Positions 26,930-33,669 of a DNA stretch of 36,223 nucleotides are shown here, one piece after another. Each line of letters starts with the position of its first letter. The first letter of the stretch is position 1. The DNA lies in assembly GCA_025351565.1 (NCBI GenBank), contig JANXVR010000174.1, positions 1 through 36,223 on the forward strand. The letters are read 5' to 3'. The notes below the pieces were generated by a model. The model saw only the letters and a list, made by a program, of their open reading frames with translations. It was not told the DNA's origin and did not search any database. The position numbers and the translations under genes are program-made. The stretch is from Actinomycetes bacterium (lineage in GTDB: Bacteria > Actinomycetota > UBA4738 > HRBIN12).

Positions 26930-27904
26930 GTGGAGGTTCGCGAACGTCCGCAGGACTGGCAAGGCTTCGCCGCGAGATTCAGCGAGATCGAGCACAACGT
27001 CGAACGAGTGGTTCGCGGGAAGAATGCGGAGATCCGACTGGCGCTGGTCGCGCTCGTTGCAGAGGGGCATCTCCTCATCGAGGACGTCCCGGGTGTCGGC
27101 AAGACGATGCTCGCGAAGGCTATCGCCCGATCCATCGATTGTTCGTTCCGGCGCATCCAATTCACGCCCGACCTTTTGCCCACCGATGTCACCGGCGTCA
27201 ACGTCTTCAACCAGGAGCAGCGGGACTTCGAGTTCAAGCCGGGAGCCATCTTCGCCAACATCGTGCTGGGTGACGAGATCAACCGAGCCTCCCCCAAGAC
27301 GCAGTCCGCCCTCCTGGAATGCATGGAGGAGCGCCAGGTCACCGTCGACACTCAGACGCACCCACTTGGCACCCCGTTCATGGTGATCGCCACGCAGAAC
27401 CCGATCGAACACGAAGGCACCTACCCGCTGCCCGAGGCGCAACTCGATCGATTCATGCTCCGGTTGGCGATCGGGTATCCGAGTGCCGAGGTCGAGGCGG
27501 ACATCCTCTCGAGCCACACGGGCTCGGGAACCCTGCTTGAGATCCATCCGGTCACCGATGCGCCCGGCATCGCCGACATGATCCAACAGGCCCGGCTGGT
27601 TCACGTGGCACCCACCCTCCGCCGCTACATCGTCGACGTCGTGGAGGCCACACGCCGCCATTCGGACATCTACCTGGGGGCCAGTCCACGCGCGTCGATC
27701 ATGATCGTGCGCGCTGCCCGGGCGCTGGCGGCTTCGGAACAACGCGATTACGTCATCCCCGACGACGTGAAGACCCTGGTTTTGCCGACGCTGGCACACC
27801 GAGTGATCGTCACCGCGGACGCGATCATGAGCGGCAGATCCTCAGACGTCGTGCTCCGCGAGATCCTGGACGCGGTTGCAGTACCGGTGACGGAGAACCC
27901 CTGA
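26930..27904 (+). CDS. MoxR-family AAA+ ATPase
   Basis: IEDVPGVGKTMLAKAIARS (Walker A), GAIFANIVLGDEINRASPKTQSALLECMEERQVTVD (Walker B), VIATQNPIEHEGTYPLPEAQLDRFM. Start GTG 26930 after SD GGAGG, or the upstream GTG 26924. Confidence 0.95.
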   Translation: MEVRERPQDWQGFAARFSEIEHNVERVVRGKNAEIRLALVALVAEGHLLIEDVPGVGKTMLAKAIARSIDCSFRRIQFTPDLLPTDVTGVNVFNQEQRDFEFKPGAIFANIVLGDEINRASPKTQSALLECMEERQVTVDTQTHPLGTPFMVIATQNPIEHEGTYPLPEAQLDRFMLRLAIGYPSAEVEADILSSHTGSGTLLEIHPVTDAPGIADMIQQARLVHVAPTLRRYIVDVVEATRRHSDIYLGASPRASIMIVRAARALAASEQRDYVIPDDVKTLVLPTLAHRVIVTADAIMSGRSSDVVLREILDAVAVPVTENP

Positions 27905-29133
27905 TGCCCACCGGCCGCGGGGTGGCCGTGTTCCTCGCGGGTCTAGGTCTGTGGGTCGCGGCACGCCTGGTGGGGTCACCGGGGATGGAGGTCGTGGCCA
28001 TCGGCGTTGCAGCGCTGCCGTTCGTGGCCGGTGGCGTGGTGCGATGGTCCCCTCACCGGTTCGGCATCCGGCGTCGGTTGAGCGACATCCGCGTGGATCC
28101 GGGAACACGCGTCACCGTCGAGCTCGACGTGGAGAACCGAACCGGGGCGCCTACCTCGTTCCTCCTGGTCGAGGATCACCTTCCGCCGTCGCTGGGGCGC
28201 CCCGCGCGGATGGTGGTGACGGGCATCGGCCCCCGAAAGACCCAAACGGTTCGCTACACCGTGCTGCCGCAGACGCGGGGGCGGTTCCGGCTGGGCCCGC
28301 TCACCGTTGATGCGACGGACGCGTTCGCGCTTACCCGGAAACGGCTGTCGTTCGACGATCGTGACGAGCTCATCGTGACGCCGAGGGTCGAAGACCTCCG
28401 AACGCCTCCGGAAGCCGGCACCGGCAGAGGCTTCGGCAACTCCCGCGCGATGCACCTGTTCCGATCGGGGCAGGAGTACTACACGATGCGCGAATACCAA
28501 ACCGGCGACGACCTGCGACGGATCCACTGGCCGAGCGTCGCCCGGACGGGTGACCTGATGATCCGACAGGACGAATCCTCCCGGCGGGCCAGCGGCATGG
28601 TGTTCCTGGACAACCGGAAGGACGTGCTTGGCAAGGAAGGCACGCCCGCGTTCGAGAAGGCCGTCTCGGCCGCCGCGTCCATCGGCGTGCTGTTGCTGAG
28701 GGAGGGGTTCAGCCTCAAGATCGCCGCGGCGAGCATCGCGCCTCACCCCGTAGCGGAAGACACGTTCCTCGACGAACTCTCGGCTATCTCCGACGTGCAG
28801 GTTCGCTCGATCGGTCCGTCCTTGGCGAACCTGCGGGCGGCGGCGGCCGCGGATGCATCGCTCGTCTACGTGGGCCCGCCGCCCGAGGGCGCGGAACTGG
28901 CCGGCGTGATGCGCGCGGGTCAGGGGTTCGGTCCGCGCCTGGCTGTATTGGTCTACCCGCACGAGCCCTCGGCGCTCCCGCCGAAACGGCAGGCCGAACA
29001 GGAAGGGCATGCCACGGCCGCCCGGCTCGCACTCTTGCGCGCAGGGTGGGACGCGATCGTCCTGCCCCCGTCCATGTCACTGAGGGATCGATGGCACACC
29101 CCCAACGAACGCCCGCTCGCGCGCACCGTCTGA
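27904..29133 (+). CDS. DUF58 domain-containing protein
   Basis: Two N-terminal TMs; RLGPLTVDATDAFALTRKR...YYTMREYQTGDDLRRIHWPSVARTGDLMIRQDE. Start overlaps the MoxR stop (TGATG). Confidence 0.93.
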   Translation: MPTGRGVAVFLAGLGLWVAARLVGSPGMEVVAIGVAALPFVAGGVVRWSPHRFGIRRRLSDIRVDPGTRVTVELDVENRTGAPTSFLLVEDHLPPSLGRPARMVVTGIGPRKTQTVRYTVLPQTRGRFRLGPLTVDATDAFALTRKRLSFDDRDELIVTPRVEDLRTPPEAGTGRGFGNSRAMHLFRSGQEYYTMREYQTGDDLRRIHWPSVARTGDLMIRQDESSRRASGMVFLDNRKDVLGKEGTPAFEKAVSAAASIGVLLLREGFSLKIAAASIAPHPVAEDTFLDELSAISDVQVRSIGPSLANLRAAAAADASLVYVGPPPEGAELAGVMRAGQGFGPRLAVLVYPHEPSALPPKRQAEQEGHATAARLALLRAGWDAIVLPPSMSLRDRWHTPNERPLARTV

Positions 29134-31325
29134 TCGGGGCCACCGCTGTTCTCGCTGTGGCCTTGGCAACGGCGCTGGCGTTCGCGCGCGTGTTCGTCGG
29201 GCACGGACCCACGTGGAAGTTGTTGGCGGTCGGGCTGGCCTCGGCCGGTATCGCCATCGCGTTCGAACGACGGAGCCTGATCCTGGCGACTCTGATCAGC
29301 ACGGCCGCGTGTGCCGTGGCCGTGGCCGTCGTGGTGTTCCCGCAGAGTGCGTGGTTCGGGCTCCCGACCGTCCACACGTTACACCTGGCGGTGACGGCCG
29401 CCGGTCAGATCGGGCAGGAGGCGAAGATCCAGGTCGCACCGACCCTGCCACTGGCCCCGCTCATGCTGGCCGGTGTGGTTGCGGTGTGGGCGGCGGTGTT
29501 CTCCATGCACGCCCTTGCCGTTCGAACGGGGAGCCCCCTGTTGGCGCTGCTGCCCCCGATCGCGCTCCTCGCCTTCGCCGATACCGTGCTGGAGGAGACG
29601 GTGAAGCCGCAGTACGGCGTCCTCTTCCTCATAGCGGCGCTGTGTCTGGTGTTCGCCGACGGACTGCGCCGGATGCAGGGGTGGGGGCCGGTGTGGGGGC
29701 TCCCGGCTTCCTCCCGATCCCGCCGATGGTCGATGGGGAGCGGCGCCAGGCGGATGGGCCTTGCCTGCGTGACCGTCGCCGTGCTCGCACCGTTCGTCCT
29801 GCCCGGATTCGGCTCCAAGGCCGTCATCGACCTGTCGACGTCGACAGGGGCCGGGCTCAACCCGCTCGTGTCCATCCGTGCGCAGCTGAACCGCACGAAC
29901 CCGGTCGAGCTCTTCCGGGTCCAATCTCCCGTGGCCGCGTACTGGCGGACGGTGGCGTTGGATTCGTTCGATGGGACGACATGGCGCCCGGAGCCGTCGC
30001 AGGACCCGGTGCAGATCCAGCCGCAGACGTCCATCGCGGCCCCCGGCCTGAGTCCCAGCGTGACCACGGACCAGCCGTTCGAACAGCACTTCACGGTGAC
30101 GAGCGACCTGGGTTCCCCGTGGATCCCGGCCGCCTATCCGCCGTCGGCGGTCACCTCCGATACCACGCTGCGTTATGACGTCAGCAGCCTGTCGCTCTCG
30201 GCCGACGGGCCCCTGCGGATCGGCACGACATACACGGTCACGTCGTCCGTGGTCCAACCCACACCGGGCCAGTTGGACCAAGTCGTCTTCCCGCACCCGT
30301 CTCAGGATGTCCGGTACACATCCCTACCGAAAGACCTGCCGACCTCCATCGCCGCGATCGCCAGGGCATGGACGCAGGGCCAACCCAACGACTACCGCAA
30401 GATCCTGGCCATCCAGGATCGGCTCCGTTCGTTCACCTATGACACCACCGTGGCCCCACGCGACGACGCGCTCTCCATGAGCGACTTCCTCACCGTGACC
30501 AAACGCGGCTTCTGTCAGCAGTTCGCGAGCTCCATGGCCGTGATGCTTCGAACCTTGGGCATCCCCGCCCGCGTTGCCGTGGGATTCACCCCGGGAACGT
30601 TCGCAACTGGGACCGACACCAGGGTGGTGACCACGAACGACTACCACGCGTGGGTCGAGGTGCTGTTCCCAACCTACGGGTGGCTCGCCTTCGAGCCAAC
30701 CCCCGGCCGAAGCAATCCGCTGGCCGCCGGGTACTCGCAACCGGCTCCCGATTGCGTGGGATCGAAGTGCGGCTCCGGAGGCGGGCCCGGTCCGCTGCCC
30801 GGCAAAGGTGGCCTTCCGGATGGCGGACCCGGCGGACAGAAGGGCAGCAGGGGCGGGGCACTTCCCGGGACCGACCGGAGATCGTCGCCGCTCGGACGAC
30901 GCCCGTGGGTGCCCTTCGCAGCCGGCGGGGCGGCGGTTCTGCTGCTGGCGCTGCTCGGGCTCCCGCTCTGGCGCGCGGTCGCCCGCCGTGCGCGACGGCG
31001 GCGAGGCGGCCGCGGGGTCCGCGGACACATCCTGGCGACGTACCGAGCGTTCACCGATCAGGCCGGGGCCCTCGGGTATCCGCGAGCCACGGGGGAGACG
31101 ATCCAGGAGTACCGGGTTCGCGTCGGTGTCCAGGTCGGGACCGCGGAACCCGGGCTGGCCCGGCTCACGGGGCTTGCGGGGGCGGCTGCGTACGGGCCTA
31201 CCGAGCCCGAGCGCGACCTCGGCCACGAAGCCGACAGGGCCGCGCGGCAAGCGCTGGGAGCGCTCCGTGGAACCAGGACCATCCGCCAGCGTCTCCTCGG
31301 CGCGTACCGTCCATCGAGGGCTTAG
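29091..31325 (+). CDS. TgpA-like transglutaminase-domain membrane protein
   Basis: Multiple N-terminal TMs, then KRGFCQQFASSMAVMLRTLGIPARVAVGFTPG...NDYHAWVEVLFPTYGWLAFEPTPG (transglutaminase Cys/His/Asp), Gly-rich linker, C-terminal TM and cytoplasmic domain. Start ATG 29091 after GAGGGA. Confidence 0.92.
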   Translation: MAHPQRTPARAHRLIGATAVLAVALATALAFARVFVGHGPTWKLLAVGLASAGIAIAFERRSLILATLISTAACAVAVAVVVFPQSAWFGLPTVHTLHLAVTAAGQIGQEAKIQVAPTLPLAPLMLAGVVAVWAAVFSMHALAVRTGSPLLALLPPIALLAFADTVLEETVKPQYGVLFLIAALCLVFADGLRRMQGWGPVWGLPASSRSRRWSMGSGARRMGLACVTVAVLAPFVLPGFGSKAVIDLSTSTGAGLNPLVSIRAQLNRTNPVELFRVQSPVAAYWRTVALDSFDGTTWRPEPSQDPVQIQPQTSIAAPGLSPSVTTDQPFEQHFTVTSDLGSPWIPAAYPPSAVTSDTTLRYDVSSLSLSADGPLRIGTTYTVTSSVVQPTPGQLDQVVFPHPSQDVRYTSLPKDLPTSIAAIARAWTQGQPNDYRKILAIQDRLRSFTYDTTVAPRDDALSMSDFLTVTKRGFCQQFASSMAVMLRTLGIPARVAVGFTPGTFATGTDTRVVTTNDYHAWVEVLFPTYGWLAFEPTPGRSNPLAAGYSQPAPDCVGSKCGSGGGPGPLPGKGGLPDGGPGGQKGSRGGALPGTDRRSSPLGRRPWVPFAAGGAAVLLLALLGLPLWRAVARRARRRRGGRGVRGHILATYRAFTDQAGALGYPRATGETIQEYRVRVGVQVGTAEPGLARLTGLAGAAAYGPTEPERDLGHEADRAARQALGALRGTRTIRQRLLGAYRPSRA

Positions 31326-31804
31326 CCGCCGGTGGCGGTGTGGACAGCTGCTTCCCGGAGCGCCCGAACGAACTTCTCGCGGTCTTCCTGGAACTGCGCC
31401 ACGTTGGTCTGGACCCCCGTCGCGATGTCGTCGATGGCCACGAAGAATGCCATCTGGCCATCTTTGAGGGCATCCATGACCTCACCGTCGCGCCGGCAGA
31501 TCTTGAAGATGCTCTGGCCATCGGTCACGAGCTTGACCTCGGACAGATGCTTGTCCAGCCCGGCCTTCTTGTTCAGGAAGTCCCAGGACCTGCGCACCCG
31601 TTGCAGCGACATACCGCCGTCCAACAGGGACCTCACGATCCGAAGGGCAACCAGGTCGCGGAACGAGTAGAGCCGGGGGATCCCGGGGCGTCCCCCCGTT
31701 CCTTGCACCGAAGGTTCTACGAGTCCGATCTCGTCCCAGTAGCGGAGCTGTCTCGAGGTGCAGCCGGTGAACTTGCTGGCCTGGTGCGAGGTGAACCCCT
31801 CCAT
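31322..31804 (-). CDS. MerR-type HTH transcriptional regulator
   Basis: EGFTSHQASKFTGCTSRQLRYWDEIGLVEPS...PRLYSFRDLVALRIVRSLLDGGMSLQRVRRSWDFL. Confidence 0.88.
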   Translation of the reverse strand: MEGFTSHQASKFTGCTSRQLRYWDEIGLVEPSVQGTGGRPGIPRLYSFRDLVALRIVRSLLDGGMSLQRVRRSWDFLNKKAGLDKHLSEVKLVTDGQSIFKICRRDGEVMDALKDGQMAFFVAIDDIATGVQTNVAQFQEDREKFVRALREAAVHTATGG

Positions 31805-31999
31805 GGGACGCGTGCCCTTTCGATAGAAACAACTGCCTGCGTTGCCGCGTAGTTCATCTGAACAGTGGTGCTCGGAACGCGCGATGACCGCGCACCCAGG
31901 GAAGGACGCTCTTTGTACCGCAGCGCATGAACATGTGGCAAGCGCAGAGCGTACATGGGGTGAAGAATCACCCGAACGGGCTATGCCATCGGTCGGGTG

Positions 32000-32374
32000 T
32001 CAGTCGTCGAGCGGAGTGTCGCGCGGCGCGCGGAACCGGGCGACGATCTTGCTGATGATGCCGACCACCGACGCGCCTCCGCCTCGTTGCAGATCCCGGA
32101 GTTGGTCGCGTCCCAACTGGCCGACGTAGCGATAGATGGCAGCCCCGGCCAGCACCATGATCACGAAGCCAACGCCCGCAAGCGGAACCCACACCTGGAA
32201 CAACAGCAGCAGGATGAACCCGATGACGAACGCTGCGCCCGCCCTACGGATCCGCCGCGCCAGATGCGAGTAGAGGTCCGAACGTCCGACCTGTTCCACC
32301 AGCTTGGGATCGTCTTCCGCAAGCCGCCGCTCGATCTCTTCCAGGATCTTCTGTTCGTGTTCGCTGAGCGGCAT
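32000..32374 (-). CDS. DUF3040 domain-containing small membrane protein
   Basis: MPLSEHEQKILEEIERRLAEDDPKLVEQVGRSDLYSHLARRIRRAGAAFVIGFILLLLFQVWVPLAGVGFVIMVLAGAAIYRY. Confidence 0.88.
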   Translation of the reverse strand: MPLSEHEQKILEEIERRLAEDDPKLVEQVGRSDLYSHLARRIRRAGAAFVIGFILLLLFQVWVPLAGVGFVIMVLAGAAIYRYVGQLGRDQLRDLQRGGGASVVGIISKIVARFRAPRDTPLDD

Positions 32375-32399
32375 GTGGCACCTTTCCCGCGCGCCCTCT

Positions 32400-32433
32400 C
32401 CGATCGTGGGGACCGATCGGCCCCTGGATTATA
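32400..32433 (-). promoter_or_regulatory. Promoter and initiation-site hairpin of the DUF3040 gene
   Basis: Minus-strand TATAAT (32433-32428), followed within a few nt by inverted repeat CCGATCG-N7-CGATCGG (32400-32420). Confidence 0.5.
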
Positions 32434-32490
32434 GGGTCGCCCGTCGCAGAAGGTAGGGCCAATGTCGGAGTCGCGCGCAACGGAGGCTGT

Positions 32491-33669
32491 TCAACGTCGC
32501 CGGTCGCGATCCAGGAGCGAGGCAGGCATCGCGCTTCCGCGCCCGAACCGATGCTCGATGCGATCGACCGTTCGTTCGATATCGCCCCATCGTTCGCTTC
32601 GGAGCATCGCGAGCTGTTCGGCGCCGGCCGGGATCAGGCCGGTGGCGGCCACGCCCAGGAGGCGGATCCTCCGGCGCTGCCCGGGGAGCGCTCGGAAGAG
32701 CTCGGAGACATGGTGGTAGAGGTCGGCGCCCGTGTCGGTGGGGTCGGGGAGCGTTCGTGAGCGTGAGAGCGTCGTGAAGCTCGCCAGCCTGGCTTTGAGG
32801 GTGACCGTGCGAGCGTGGTAGCCGTCGGCTCGCAGGCGGCTCGCTACACGCCCGGACAGGCCGAGCAGCTCCCGGAGGATATCCGTCTCGTCGTCGAGAT
32901 CGCGATCGAACGTTTCCTCGTGGCTCACGGACTTCGGCGCCTCGTACGGAACCACCGGTCGGTCGTCCATCCCGTGGGCTAGGTTCGAGAGGTGCCGGGC
33001 GGTCTGATCTCCCAAGAGACGGGTCAAGACGGCCTCGGGCGTATCGCGCAGGTCACCGATGGTGCGGATGGCCATCCGTCCCAAGAGGTCGCCGGTCTTC
33101 TCCCCCACCCCCCAAAGCCTGCCAACCGGCAGGGGTTCCAGGAACTCCCGCACACCCTCAGCGGGAACAACGAGCATCCCGTTCGGCTTGCACAGGTCCG
33201 AGGCGAGCTTGGCGATGAACTTCGAGGAGGCCACCCCGACGGAGCACGTCACCCCGACCTCCGCCTCCACCTCCGCGCGGATCTTCCTCGCGATCTCCGC
33301 CGGCGAACCGAAAAGCGAGGTGGCCCCGCCCACGTCCAGGAAGGCTTCGTCCATCGAGATGGGTTCGACCAGCGGGGTGTGGGCGATGAGCACCTCACGG
33401 AACCGGTTCGAGTGGGTCCGGTATGCCTCGAAGTCGGCCGGCAGGAAGATGGCGTCGGGACACAGGCGCTTCGCGCGAACGCCCGGCATCGCGGAGTGGA
33501 TGCCGAACGCTCGGGCTTCGTACGACGCGGAGGCGACCACGCCGCGCGGCCCGCCGCCCCCGACCACGATGGGCTTGCCTTTGAGGCTCGGGTCCTTCAA
33601 CACCTCGACACCGGCGTAGAACGCGTCAAGGTCGACGTGGAGCATCGGTTCGGCCGGACGCGCGGTCAT
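32491..33669 (-). CDS. dinB: DNA polymerase IV (Y-family DinB)
   Basis: MTARPAEPMLHVDLDAFYAGVEVLKDPSLKGKPIVVGG...VASASYEARAFGIHSAMPG...EPISMDEAFLDVGG...GVASSKFIAKLASDLCKPNG. Start ATG 33669 overlaps the dnaE2 stop. Confidence 0.95.
   Translation of the reverse strand: MTARPAEPMLHVDLDAFYAGVEVLKDPSLKGKPIVVGGGGPRGVVASASYEARAFGIHSAMPGVRAKRLCPDAIFLPADFEAYRTHSNRFREVLIAHTPLVEPISMDEAFLDVGGATSLFGSPAEIARKIRAEVEAEVGVTCSVGVASSKFIAKLASDLCKPNGMLVVPAEGVREFLEPLPVGRLWGVGEKTGDLLGRMAIRTIGDLRDTPEAVLTRLLGDQTARHLSNLAHGMDDRPVVPYEAPKSVSHEETFDRDLDDETDILRELLGLSGRVASRLRADGYHARTVTLKARLASFTTLSRSRTLPDPTDTGADLYHHVSELFRALPGQRRRIRLLGVAATGLIPAGAEQLAMLRSERWGDIERTVDRIEHRFGRGSAMPASLLDRDRRR

Noticed and set aside
30720-30860. 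Gly/Pro-rich segment of the transglutaminase protein as a tandem repeat
   Set aside because: GSKCGSGGGPGPLPGKGGLPDGGPGGQKGSRGG is a low-complexity linker before a TM helix, common in this family, with no regular repeat unit.
26930-31325. MoxR-DUF58-transglutaminase operon as a novel system
   Set aside because: This three-gene arrangement is a well-known conserved bacterial cluster, although its function is incompletely defined.
31852-31863. Possible LexA box upstream of the MerR gene
   Set aside because: The arms are GTTC-N4-GAAC, inverted relative to the LexA consensus GAAC-N4-GTTC.
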